64,000 nucleotides of DNA from Bacteroidia bacterium (lineage in GTDB: Bacteria; Bacteroidota; Bacteroidia; CAIKAF01): the NCBI GenBank assembly GCA_030427255.1, contig JAUHWY010000004.1, forward strand, positions 1 through 64,000, read 5' to 3'. The notes under the pieces were generated by a model. It did no database searches and had not been told where the DNA came from. It saw only the letters and a program-made list of their open reading frames with translations. The position numbers were made by a program, and so were the translations under genes. Below are positions 26,419-36,945 of this stretch, one piece after another (position 1 is the stretch's first letter; each line of letters starts with the position of its first letter).

Positions 26419-28830
26419 ATGCCATTCCGCCTCTTTTTCATCATTTGCTTTTTTTTCACCGCAACCCTTCGCGGCCAAGAAAACCCGCTGCCCAAACGAC
26501 TGGTTTGTCCCGGAGTGGATTGGGTTTCCTTGTACAATATTCGTGGGGACAGCCTTCGATTCTTTGTGGCAACCATAGGACCTAAAGGACTGCCTTTTGA
26601 CACCTTAAACCCGAACCTTTCTTATGAATTTTGGTCTTCAGGATACCAAAAGGTGGTGCTTAGCTATGCTCAATTGGTGGCCTTAGAGGGCAAAGTAGTC
26701 CTTTTGCCTAAGGATATCGAGCTTCCCGACTATACTTTTGTGGTACCTACGTTTCATCTTGTTCCCAATACTCAGGAGGTATTGGCCATTGGCCGGGCCT
26801 CTCAAGAGCGGCGTCAGCCGCAAACCATGGCCCATTGGCTGGAAAGTGCCGGCGGTATTTTTGTGCAGCGCAGCCAGCAAGGAGGAGGAAGCCCGGTGCT
26901 TCGCGGGTTTGAGGCAAGCCGTATTTTATTGGTTGTGGATGGTATTCGGGTCAATAACGCCATTTTTCGTTCCGGTCATTTGCAAAACGTCATTCGGCTT
27001 GACCCGCACATGCATCCTGTTGCTGAGGTGTTGTTTGGTCCAGGCAATGTGTTGTATGGAAGCGACGCTTTAGGCGGGGTCATTCACTTTAAGTCAACAA
27101 GCTTGCTCCAAGAAGATTCGGCCTATGTTAAGGGGCTAACTGCTGCGCGTTACTCCTCGGCCAATACGGAGCGCCACATGCATGCCACTTTGCGGTATGG
27201 GAATAAAGGTTGGGCAGGCTTAACGGCCTTTAGTTTTACTGAGTTTGGAGATTTGCGTCAAGGAGCAGTTGCCGGCAGCGTGGAGCCCGGTAGGTGGGAC
27301 CATCGATTTACGGTACGTCGGGTAGATGGCGAAGACCTTGTTTTTAAATCCAGCAAGCCCAATCTCCAACAGCAAAGCGGCTATGGGCAAATCAATCTGA
27401 TGCAAAAGTTGGGGCGGTTTGGAGATAAAATAAATCATGAGTTGCAGTTCCAGTTCAGCCGAAGCACCGAAGTGCCGCGTTACGATCGCCTAACCGATAG
27501 TACCGAAAGCGGAGCCCCCATTTATGCTACTTGGAACTACGGCCCCGAGCTCTTTGCTCAAGCGGCCTGGCAAAGCCTAGGAGTTATTGGTAGAGTGAGT
27601 TTTAGTCAAACTGTGGCCTGGCAATTTGCTGAGGAAAGCCGCATTGCCCGGCGCTTAAACCAAAACTTGGAACGCACCCAAAGGGAGCGGGTACATACGG
27701 CAAGTTACCGCTTGGTGCTTAAGCCGGATGAACCACGTAAAAGACTGATGCGGCTTATTTCCAATGCAGGTTTTGAGTTGCAATTCAATCAAGTGGATTC
27801 CAAAGCTTGGCTTAGAGATGTAGACCTGCAAACTCGTTCGGAAGGGCCAAGTCGGTATCCACAAAACGGGAGTCAAATGGTACTGGCCGGACTGTGGATC
27901 GAACTTGCCGAGGGTGTATTTGGTAAGCAGTGGGCTTGGCGCATTGGGCTGCGAGGAAATTTCAGCTATTTGCATGCCGATTTTGGAACAAACAACTTTT
28001 TCAACTTCCCCTTTTCGGTGGCAAGGCAAGACCAATGGGCGCTTACCGGTTCGGGAGCCCTACGTTGGTCTAAAGGGCCGCATTTGCTGCGCTTCCATTT
28101 GGGCACCGGCTTTAGAAGTCCCAATGTAGACGATTTGGCCAAGGTGTTCGATACTCAGCCCGGTTTGTTGGTAGTGCCTAACCCTAACTTAGGACCGGAG
28201 CGGGTCTTTTCTTTGGAGTCAAGCTATGTGTGGGAACACAAAAGGCACCGTTTGGCCATTACGGGTTATGCCACTTGGGTTAACCAGCTCATTGCTTTGG
28301 AACCGGGCACCTTGAATGGAATGGATTCGGTTGAGTTCGATGGAATAAACAGTCAGGTATTGCAGCAAGGGAATCAAGATTACGGGTATCTTTTGGGAGG
28401 ACATGCCTTATACGAAATGGCATTAAGCAGGCATTTGGGTATGGCATGCAGATTCAATTATACTTTTGGTCGCATGCGGAGTGCCTCTTTGCAATCCTGG
28501 GTGCCTATGGGACACATAGCTCCTTTGGTGGGCCAACTTGCGGTGAATTACCGACGCCCGGTTTGGGAAGCCGAAATGTGGATTGTGGCGCATGGCCAAA
28601 AGTTGGCCAAAGAGTACAGTCCATTTGGAGAAGATAATTTAAGGTACGCAACACCTAGAGGCATGCCCGCATGGTGGACCTTAAATATGCGTTGGGCTTG
28701 GAATATGAATTCCCATGTTCGTTTGCAACTGGCCTTAGAAAACGTGTTGGATGTGAGGTACCGGGTATTTGCCAGTGGCATTAGTGCTCCCGGTCGAAAC
28801 TTTGTTGTGTCTGTGAACGGTACGTTTTAG
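26419..28830 (+). CDS. TonB-dependent outer-membrane receptor (heme-receptor-like)
   Basis: About 803 residues from the ATG at 26419, which gives a clean signal peptide ending near residue 20 (LRGQ). After a roughly 100-residue N-terminal domain, the plug reads GGGSPVLRGFEASRILLVVD followed by G-I-R-V-N-N-A. This is the pattern of TonB receptors of the hemin/hemoglobin type. The barrel runs to the end, with ENVLDVRYRVFASGISAPGR and a terminal Phe. It would import a bulky ligand using TonB-ExbBD energy. Heme as ligand is inference; no His-rich FRAP/NPNL site was confirmed beyond the string NPNLGPER near residue 590. It is a single gene. Confidence 0.85.
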   Translation: MPFRLFFIICFFFTATLRGQENPLPKRLVCPGVDWVSLYNIRGDSLRFFVATIGPKGLPFDTLNPNLSYEFWSSGYQKVVLSYAQLVALEGKVVLLPKDIELPDYTFVVPTFHLVPNTQEVLAIGRASQERRQPQTMAHWLESAGGIFVQRSQQGGGSPVLRGFEASRILLVVDGIRVNNAIFRSGHLQNVIRLDPHMHPVAEVLFGPGNVLYGSDALGGVIHFKSTSLLQEDSAYVKGLTAARYSSANTERHMHATLRYGNKGWAGLTAFSFTEFGDLRQGAVAGSVEPGRWDHRFTVRRVDGEDLVFKSSKPNLQQQSGYGQINLMQKLGRFGDKINHELQFQFSRSTEVPRYDRLTDSTESGAPIYATWNYGPELFAQAAWQSLGVIGRVSFSQTVAWQFAEESRIARRLNQNLERTQRERVHTASYRLVLKPDEPRKRLMRLISNAGFELQFNQVDSKAWLRDVDLQTRSEGPSRYPQNGSQMVLAGLWIELAEGVFGKQWAWRIGLRGNFSYLHADFGTNNFFNFPFSVARQDQWALTGSGALRWSKGPHLLRFHLGTGFRSPNVDDLAKVFDTQPGLLVVPNPNLGPERVFSLESSYVWEHKRHRLAITGYATWVNQLIALEPGTLNGMDSVEFDGINSQVLQQGNQDYGYLLGGHALYEMALSRHLGMACRFNYTFGRMRSASLQSWVPMGHIAPLVGQLAVNYRRPVWEAEMWIVAHGQKLAKEYSPFGEDNLRYATPRGMPAWWTLNMRWAWNMNSHVRLQLALENVLDVRYRVFASGISAPGRNFVVSVNGTF

Positions 28831-28874
28831 GCGATTGCTAAGCAGGTTTTGAAGGGTCTCACCGGCTAGTCTAA

Positions 28875-30266
<1,392 letters not shown>

Positions 30267-30267
30267 T

Positions 30268-30487
30268 GAGACAGTTGATGCGAGGCTATTCTTGCGGCAA
30301 ACCTGCCCTGACCGCAGCGTCAGGGTTTGCGTTACAGCCAAATTTCAAGCTTTTTGCCCTGACCTCAGCGTCACGGGGTCCTCATTTACCAATAGTAAAC
30401 TCCGGCTTGTCCTGACCGAAGCGTAAGGTGCCTTTCAATTTGTCTGCGCCTTAATTTGCCTTGAAAACACCACGCATCAACAGTCTC
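30268..30487. mobile_element. MITE copy M2 (220 bp, TSD GTAGT)
   Basis: The ends are GAGACAGTTGATGCG and its inverse at 30470-30487 (about two mismatches over 17). The flanks are GTAGT at 30263-30267 and GTAGT at 30488-30492. It sits in the tiny gap between the convergent gdhA and the 30495 gene, whose stops would be only a few bases apart without it. It contains CCTGAC-type hairpins and the string CTCATTTAC...GTAAACTCCGGC shared with M3 and M4. Confidence 0.88.
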
Positions 30488-30494
30488 GTAGTTT

Positions 30495-32132
30495 TTAAAA
30501 TTTGATTTCCAAGCGGCCGACACCGTACTTTTTCTTTTTCTTGTATCCGAAATAGAAGATGTCGTCATCGGCTTGGTACATGTTCCATGGGTTCACGCGT
30601 ACCTTTTTTTGCTGATTGTTGATCATCACAAACTTATTGAGTTCTCCATCGGGTGTGAGAAGGATTGCGGATACTTTTCCCCGATTGATAGCGCTCATGT
30701 TTTTGGATTTTTTCATTGGGTAATCTACCTCTCTGGATGCTCCGGAGTGTTCTTCGATAATAAGCAAAGGTCCTTGGGAGCATTCTACGTAATTGTAGTT
30801 TCCATCTGGATAATGCCCCAAGCCATATTTGGAAATGGTACGCGTCCAGGAGGGTTCACCGTTGGGGTCCAGAAAAATAACAATAAGACGACCGTTGTGA
30901 TTAATGGTTGTGCAATTTCCTTTGCTGTCGCATTTGGTGGTTTCCCAATGTTCTTCTCCGATAACATAGGCGCTTCCGTCGGGGTTTTCGATGATTCGGG
31001 TGACCGGGATTTGAGGGTTTAAAACCCCTCTACGTCCTTTTCTTGCGCCTTGGACCTTGCGTTCATTTTTTTTGGCTCTGTTGGAGCGGGGGGCGGAATC
31101 CTCTTCGTTGTTTTCTTCTTCGGCTTCACTTAAAGAAATGCTGGTGAAGCTTCGGGTGGTTTGGTTGGTTATTTCGAAAGTTTCTGGGTCTAACGTGGCA
31201 AACCAAAGGCCGTCAAAGGTCTTTTTAGATTCTCCATAAATTCCTGCTAAGGCAAGCTGGTTTTGGTATTCAATGAGTTTGATAGCTCCGATGTATTTTT
31301 GGCCAAGGTCGAAGCTCACTTTTTCGGGTTTCCTGTAGCCCTGTTTGAAGCGAAAAATTTGGTAAGGCCAGGTGGATTTTCTACTTTTCTTTTCGCCCTT
31401 TTTTCGATTAAATACGCGTGCCACCAGTACATAATCTCCATTGGGAGAGATGTAGCGGTCTTCGATGGAAATATCTTTTGCGAGTTTGGAGGCTTTGTAC
31501 TGATTTTGTTGTACGATTTTAAGGTCTTTATCGAATACGGCATATTCTCTAAATCCCTTTTCTCCAATGAATCGATTGGTTTCGAATTCGATGAGTAAAT
31601 GGTCGTTTTCGATTTTAATTTCCAAGCTTGGGATGTATCTGAAATAGCTCCAATTGTAAATTCCGTGCAAGTCAATGGACGTGAGCAACATTGGAGGATC
31701 AACGTTTAAGGTGCTGTCGATAAAGACGGCTGCAACCCCATAATCCTTGGTTGGGCCATGGCCTTGAAACAGAGCCAGTAACCCATTCTGCCATTCATAA
31801 TACAGAGGCGTTGGGTACACCGGATAGAATGGATGAACCCGCATTTTGAATCCATCTATTTTCATGCTTCGGCCCCTTGAAATAACTAACTCATCTCCTG
31901 TAGGTTTAAAGTTTTTGATTTTATGAGGAATGGCCAGAAGCTGCTTCCTTTTTCTATGAAAAGTAATGCCGTAAGCGAGGTCTTGGTTGGCATAGTCTAT
32001 GCCTCCTATGGCGGGATCTTTTTTCTTATCTTTTTTTGCGGGATACATACGGATTTTGACCCGTTGACTGTAGGTCTGCGAAACTCCAATTGAAAATATA
32101 ATAAAGAATGATATTAAGTATCTTTTAAACAT
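30495..32132 (-). CDS. Secreted protein of unknown function
   Basis: A 545-residue protein from the ATG at 32132, chosen because it gives a signal peptide ending near residue 22 (QTYSQ). The mature part looks like beta-propeller material: short strands with hydrophobic-charged alternation, for example ISPNGDYVLVARVFNRKKG and IENPDGSAYVIGEEHW. It has a highly charged loop near residue 330-350 (EEENNEEDS followed by a Lys/Arg stretch). No T9SS tail is present, so it is probably periplasmic or a barrel partner. I do not recognise a family. Confidence 0.65.
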   Translation of the reverse strand: MFKRYLISFFIIFSIGVSQTYSQRVKIRMYPAKKDKKKDPAIGGIDYANQDLAYGITFHRKRKQLLAIPHKIKNFKPTGDELVISRGRSMKIDGFKMRVHPFYPVYPTPLYYEWQNGLLALFQGHGPTKDYGVAAVFIDSTLNVDPPMLLTSIDLHGIYNWSYFRYIPSLEIKIENDHLLIEFETNRFIGEKGFREYAVFDKDLKIVQQNQYKASKLAKDISIEDRYISPNGDYVLVARVFNRKKGEKKSRKSTWPYQIFRFKQGYRKPEKVSFDLGQKYIGAIKLIEYQNQLALAGIYGESKKTFDGLWFATLDPETFEITNQTTRSFTSISLSEAEEENNEEDSAPRSNRAKKNERKVQGARKGRRGVLNPQIPVTRIIENPDGSAYVIGEEHWETTKCDSKGNCTTINHNGRLIVIFLDPNGEPSWTRTISKYGLGHYPDGNYNYVECSQGPLLIIEEHSGASREVDYPMKKSKNMSAINRGKVSAILLTPDGELNKFVMINNQQKKVRVNPWNMYQADDDIFYFGYKKKKKYGVGRLEIKF

Positions 32133-32406
32133 TCTGTTAAGTGTTATAGTGCATAGTATGGAATGTAAAAATAAAAAAAATACTGAAGTCAATTTTGAGT
32201 TTTCTTTGACCAACCTTTGGTTTAATATATGGTTATTTTTAAATAGGTTTAGGCGGTTTTTTTAGTGTATTCGGTTTGCTTAACGCATTTTTGATGATTT
32301 TTTTTGAGGAGCAATGGATGCATCAAAATGGATATTACTCAGCCCAAAAGGTTTGGAAAGTGGGCTTGTTGGTTAAGAATTTGTTTTTTTATGTAAAGAA
32401 TTTCTA

Positions 32407-35400
32407 ATGAAACAAGTAGACCCATTGCTTAAGGTAAGCCCAAACGCTGTGGAGGAAAATTATAAAGCACCGGTTGAGCAATTGGTTCATAGCACCGCTG
32501 TCTTGGGAGGCTTTTTTGCTGTCTGGCTCATTTGGGGAAATGGAGAGGAGCAGTCGGTTTTTTATGTTGGCCAGGATTGTCCATGGAGTGAGCAACAGGT
32601 GAAACATAAGTTAATGCAAGGAGTGCTTGGTGTTGAGCCTGCTCCCTTATGGCTTAGTACCCTACGAGTTGCCTCAGGAATGACTAATGATGCACCGGGA
32701 AATGCAGGGCCTTTTCAGGTTGTTAGCCAAGCTATTGCTTTGGATTCGAATAAATACCATGGATTTTTGTTGGTCTTAGAGAACCCGGATGCAGTGCCGC
32801 AGAAGCCTAAAACGCAGGTTTTGCTTGAGATGGTTGGGCAGCAAATCTCTCAGCACTTTCATTGGGAGCAGGTGAATAGCCAAAGCCAGAAAGTACAAAA
32901 GGATTTGAGACGGAGTTTGGCCATGTTGGAGGAAAGTATTGAAAGCAACCAAATAGGCTTATGGGAGTTAGATATTTCCTCCGGACAAACCATTTGGTCG
33001 GATCTTGTGTATGCTATTCATGAAGTGCCCCAGGGATTTGACCATAACAAACTCAATGGGATTGAATTTTACCATCCCGATTACCGAGATACCATTAGCG
33101 AAGCCTTAGAACGTTGCATTCAGCATCATGAGCGGTTCGATGTTTCTTGTTTGTTGATAACCGCCAAGGGAAATCACCGATGGGTTAGAGCTACCGGCCG
33201 CCGTTTGGGCGATAGGATATTGGGTAGCTTTCAAGACATCAGTGCTTTTAAACAGAACGAGCTTAAGTTCAAGGGGATATTTAATTCTACCTTTTCTTTT
33301 ATTGGATTTTTGGACAGGCAAGGAGTGCTTTTGGAAGCCAACGATACCGCCATACAAATGGCAGGATTGGAACCTTCTGACGTAATAGGCAAGCCTTTTT
33401 GGGATTGCTATTGGTGGCAGATTTCCAAGCAAAGCCAGGAAGATTTGAAGCATAATTTTTACAGGGCTTTGCAAGGGGAGGAGGTAGTGTATGAAGCGTT
33501 GGTTTGGATTGCCAATAAGCAAGCTATAACCATTCTGTTTAGTTTAAAACCGATAAAGGACGAACAAGGCAGGGTAGCCTATGTTGTTCCTGAGGGCAGG
33601 CCTATACAAGATATTGTGGATGCTCGAAGAAGTTATAAATCGGTTTTGGAAGGAACCAATGTAGGTACTTGGGAGTGGAATGTTCAAACCGGAGAAACGG
33701 TATTTAATGAGCGATGGGCAGAGATTATAGGATATAGCTTAGAGGAGCTGGGTCCTATGACTATTGACCTTTGGATGGAGCATGCCCACCCCGAAGATTT
33801 AAAAAAGTCCGAAACACGGCTTGAGGCCTGTTTCCTTGGCAAGACTGAATTTTATGAAGCAGAAGTGCGCATGCGTCATAAGAAGGGCCATTGGGTTTGG
33901 GTTTTGGACAGGGGTAAGGTATTTGAGTGGACCGAGGATGGAAAACCGCTAAAGATGTATGGCACTCACCAAGATATAACCGGAAGAAAGGCAAAGGAAT
34001 TGGAGGTGAGGTATCAAAGGGATTTGCTCAATACTTTATTTGATTTTGCACCCATTGGAATTGTCTTAAACGATAGGAAATCCGGAGCATTTTTGGATGC
34101 GAATTCAAAGCACTTGGAATCCCTTGGCTTGGAAAAGCAGGAGTTTTTGGCTTTGCACCCCAGCCAATTGATTCCAAGAAACTATTATGAAAAACAAATG
34201 AGAATCAAACAATCCTTGGATAGCAAACAAGGATTTGGCCCAGAAGCCTTAAGGTATTACAAAAAGGATGGAACTACTTTTCCGGGAGTGGTTCACGGGG
34301 TATTGGTGAAGGATAACCATGGTAAAGAATTGGTGTGGTCTTTTATTCAGGATGTTAGTGAAGTGAACGAAGCCAAGCGCAAGCTGGAAGAGACCTATGA
34401 TAAGTTGCAGGCTGTTTTACAAGCCAGTACTCAAGTTTGTATTATAGCCACCAATACGGAGGGGGTAATTGATTTATTTAATCCGGGAGCCGAGCGTCTT
34501 TTAGGCTACCGTGCTGAGGATTTATTAAGCAAACATGGCCCTGAGCTTTTGATTGACTCCCGAGACATTAGGGCAGAGGAGCAGGCCTTGGAAGCCATAG
34601 GCTCACCTTGGAAAGGCTTTAAAGCCCTTGCCTTTGGGGCTTTGGTTGGTAAACCACAGGTTAGAGAGTGGCAGTTAAGGCATCAGTCAGGAGCTCAAAT
34701 TCCGGTGCTTATGTCCGTTACGCCTATTCATGGCGGCACCGGTGAACACGGACTCTTAGCTGTGGCTGTAGATATTACAGAGCTTAAAAAGGTGGAAACT
34801 GAGCTCAAAAACATGCTCGAAATAAGTCAAAAGCAAAACGAACGCCTAAAAAACTTTGCGCATATAGTTTCTCATAATTTAAGGTCTCACAGTTCCGGAA
34901 TCTCCGGGGTGTTGAGTTTTTTAGAAGAAGATGTTCCGGAATTAAAGCAAAACGAACTTTTTTTGCTTATTTCCAACGCAACAAAAAGCTTGAGCCAAAC
35001 CGTAGAAGACTTAGGTGAAGTTGTGAAGTTTACTTTGGACAGTCAGCACCTTAGTCATGTTATGCTCCGCGCTGTGGTTGAAAAAAATCTAGATAGTTTA
35101 GCTCCTCAGCTTCGGGAATCGGCTATGGAAGTTGACCTTAGATTGCCGCCGGGATTGGCTGTAAAAGCGGTTCCTGCTTACATCGATAGTGCGGTGTTTA
35201 ATTTGATTTCCAATGCCATAAAGTATGCATCTCAAGATCGGAAGTCCTATCTTTATATTTACGCTCATCAGCGCAATAGTCAATGGGTCATTAGCTTTAA
35301 AGACAATGGCTTAGGGATTGATTTGGATCAGCATAAAGAAAAATTGTTTGGCATGTACAAAACCTTTCATAACCATCCCGACAGCAGAGGCTTGGGTTTG

Positions 35401-35499
35401 TTTTTAACAAAAAGCCAAATGCAAAGCATGGGAGGAAGTATTGAGGTGGAGAGTAAGCTCGGCAGAGGTAGTATTTTTAAGCTTATTTTCCCAAAATGA
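32407..35499 (+). CDS. Multi-PAS hybrid-free sensor histidine kinase
   Basis: A 1030-residue soluble protein with no clear membrane segment. The order is: N-terminal GAF-like region (about 20-165), then five PAS/PAC units (about 185-285, 290-405, 412-530, 545-655, 668-795; each PAC end visible, for example YGTHQDITGRKAKE). A HisKA-type dimerisation domain has its phospho-acceptor His823 in FAHIVSHNLRSH. The HATPase domain has NLISNAIKY, DNGLGI and GLGLFL. It senses cytoplasmic signals, possibly redox or small ligands. Its ATGA overlap with the receiver gene makes the pair a two-component module. The 270 bp upstream are AT-rich without other features. Confidence 0.93.
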   Translation: MKQVDPLLKVSPNAVEENYKAPVEQLVHSTAVLGGFFAVWLIWGNGEEQSVFYVGQDCPWSEQQVKHKLMQGVLGVEPAPLWLSTLRVASGMTNDAPGNAGPFQVVSQAIALDSNKYHGFLLVLENPDAVPQKPKTQVLLEMVGQQISQHFHWEQVNSQSQKVQKDLRRSLAMLEESIESNQIGLWELDISSGQTIWSDLVYAIHEVPQGFDHNKLNGIEFYHPDYRDTISEALERCIQHHERFDVSCLLITAKGNHRWVRATGRRLGDRILGSFQDISAFKQNELKFKGIFNSTFSFIGFLDRQGVLLEANDTAIQMAGLEPSDVIGKPFWDCYWWQISKQSQEDLKHNFYRALQGEEVVYEALVWIANKQAITILFSLKPIKDEQGRVAYVVPEGRPIQDIVDARRSYKSVLEGTNVGTWEWNVQTGETVFNERWAEIIGYSLEELGPMTIDLWMEHAHPEDLKKSETRLEACFLGKTEFYEAEVRMRHKKGHWVWVLDRGKVFEWTEDGKPLKMYGTHQDITGRKAKELEVRYQRDLLNTLFDFAPIGIVLNDRKSGAFLDANSKHLESLGLEKQEFLALHPSQLIPRNYYEKQMRIKQSLDSKQGFGPEALRYYKKDGTTFPGVVHGVLVKDNHGKELVWSFIQDVSEVNEAKRKLEETYDKLQAVLQASTQVCIIATNTEGVIDLFNPGAERLLGYRAEDLLSKHGPELLIDSRDIRAEEQALEAIGSPWKGFKALAFGALVGKPQVREWQLRHQSGAQIPVLMSVTPIHGGTGEHGLLAVAVDITELKKVETELKNMLEISQKQNERLKNFAHIVSHNLRSHSSGISGVLSFLEEDVPELKQNELFLLISNATKSLSQTVEDLGEVVKFTLDSQHLSHVMLRAVVEKNLDSLAPQLRESAMEVDLRLPPGLAVKAVPAYIDSAVFNLISNAIKYASQDRKSYLYIYAHQRNSQWVISFKDNGLGIDLDQHKEKLFGMYKTFHNHPDSRGLGLFLTKSQMQSMGGSIEVESKLGRGSIFKLIFPK

Positions 35500-35900
35500 G
35501 TATGGACTTCAGGGTTTGCTTAGTGGAGGATGAACCCATCCATGCCTTAATTGCTCACCGTTACCTTTTGGGTTTTTCTCAGGTGGTACATATAGACGCT
35601 TATGTAGATGGGAAAGAGGCTTTTGATGGTTTGCTAGCCTCAGTGGAACAGGGAAAGCCATTGCCCAACTTGATTCTATTGGACATAAATATGCCTATTT
35701 GGGATGGTTGGCAATTTTTGGATGCCTTAAAGCCTTACCCACAACTCCGGGAAATACGGGTGTATTTGGTCAGCAGTTCTCAGAGCGATTATGATTTGAA
35801 TAAAGCCAAAGACTATGATTTGGCGTCTCGATATATTTATAAGCCTTTGGATGCGGAGAAAATTGCCAAAGTTTTGGCTGAGATGTCCGCAGCGATTTAG
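35496..35900 (+). CDS. Single-domain response regulator
   Basis: A 134-residue CheY-like receiver without output domain. Acidic pocket E11-D12, phospho-acceptor Asp63 in NLILLDINMP, a Ser in VYLVSSS and Lys in RYIYKPLD are all present. The start codon overlaps the kinase stop in an ATGA, so it is translated with the kinase and should receive its phosphate. Output probably goes to another protein rather than DNA. Confidence 0.93.
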   Translation: MSMDFRVCLVEDEPIHALIAHRYLLGFSQVVHIDAYVDGKEAFDGLLASVEQGKPLPNLILLDINMPIWDGWQFLDALKPYPQLREIRVYLVSSSQSDYDLNKAKDYDLASRYIYKPLDAEKIAKVLAEMSAAI

Positions 35901-35919
35901 ATTGGAAGTTGGGACTTCC

Positions 35920-36090
35920 CAGGGAGCCCCCGGCCGGCACGGAGGCCCGCTTTGCGCTGAGGCACAGCCTGCTTAGCCAAGGAGGCTTTTTTAAAAGACC
36001 CCGCAGGCTTAGCAGGCCAAGCCAAAGCGCAAAGAGGCCGCAGGGAGGACGGTAAAGTTTAAGGTTTAAGGACCTGGAAGAGGGCGCCAC
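35920..36090 (+). repeat. GC-rich intergenic element, copy E
   Basis: This block follows the response regulator. Its first 32 bp (35920-35951) are identical to copy D, and later blocks match in order with different spacers. It ends in GAAGAGGGCGCCACC right before MITE copy M3, so two repeat types are stacked here. Confidence 0.85.
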
Positions 36091-36108
36091 CCAAAAAATG
36101 AGACCGTT

Positions 36109-36242
36109 GATGTGTTGCTATTCTGGCGGCGACTTTGCGTTACGGCCCAACCTCAAGGTCCTCATTTACAGTTAGTAAACTCCGGCCTTTCGATTTGTCC
36201 GTGCCTTAATTCGCCTTGAAAACACAACGCATCAACGGTCTC
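36109..36242. mobile_element. MITE copy M3 (134 bp, no internal hairpins)
   Basis: The ends are GAGACCGTTGATGTGTTG and its inverse at 36225-36242 (one mismatch). The flanks are AAAAT and ATAAA, so no clear target duplication remains. It is the shortest copy. Compared with M4 it lacks every CCTGAC...GTCAGG unit but keeps the intervening segments, including CTATTCTGGCGGCGA, TCATTTAC...GTAAACTCCGGC and CTTGAAAACACAACGCATC. It lies between convergent genes. Confidence 0.85.
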
Positions 36243-36261
36243 ATAAAGCCGCGAGCACCGC

Positions 36262-36945
36262 TCAGCTTATGATGCGGCCATCGTCCATTTCAATGATTCG
36301 GTCGGTTTTGGCGGCAAATTCCATGTCGTGGGTAACTACCAATAGGGCCTGTCCCCGCTCCGAGGCGAGGTCTCTGAAAATGTCGAAGACCAAATCGCTG
36401 TTTTTTCGGTCGAGGTTGCCGGTGGGTTCGTCGCCCATAACTATGAGCGGGTCGTTGATGAGTGCGCGGGCAATGGCCACGCGTTGTTTTTGTCCACCGG
36501 AGAGCATGGATGCTTTTTTGCGCGCTTGGTCGGCTATACCAAGCATTTGTAGGCGTTCTATGGCATGGTGCTCAAGTTCTTCTCTACTTTTTCGGGCGAG
36601 TTTGAGGCCCGGGAGCATTACGTTTTCCAGCACGCTAAATTCGGGCAGGAGGTAATGGAACTGGAACACAAATCCTATGTAGGCGTTGCGGAGGGCGGCT
36701 AGTGCTGCATGGTTTTTGCTTCCGGTGGTTTCACCTCCAAGCCGAAGGGTGCCTTGGTAGTCGGTGTCCATGGTGCTGAGGATGTAGAGCAGGGTGGACT
36801 TTCCGCAGCCGGACTTTCCGATAATGCTCACGAATTCTCCTTTTTTTACCTCTAATGAGACGCCTTTGAGCACTTCTACGGTTACCGGGTCGTGAAAAGT
36901 TTTACGAATGTCTTGTGCCTCCAACACCAATTGGGATGTACTCAT
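36262..36945 (-). CDS. ABC transporter ATP-binding protein (LolD/MacB type)
   Basis: A 227-residue ATPase with Walker A GKSGCGKST, signature LSGGQKQRVAIARAL, Walker B LIVMGDEPTGNLD and the H-loop VVTHDMEF. The LolD/FtsE-like subfamily drives MacB/LolCE-type permeases in moving lipoproteins, peptides or drugs out of the inner membrane. It is the last gene of a three-gene operon, overlapping the permease gene by 4 bp. Confidence 0.93.
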   Translation of the reverse strand: MSTSQLVLEAQDIRKTFHDPVTVEVLKGVSLEVKKGEFVSIIGKSGCGKSTLLYILSTMDTDYQGTLRLGGETTGSKNHAALAALRNAYIGFVFQFHYLLPEFSVLENVMLPGLKLARKSREELEHHAIERLQMLGIADQARKKASMLSGGQKQRVAIARALINDPLIVMGDEPTGNLDRKNSDLVFDIFRDLASERGQALLVVTHDMEFAAKTDRIIEMDDGRIIS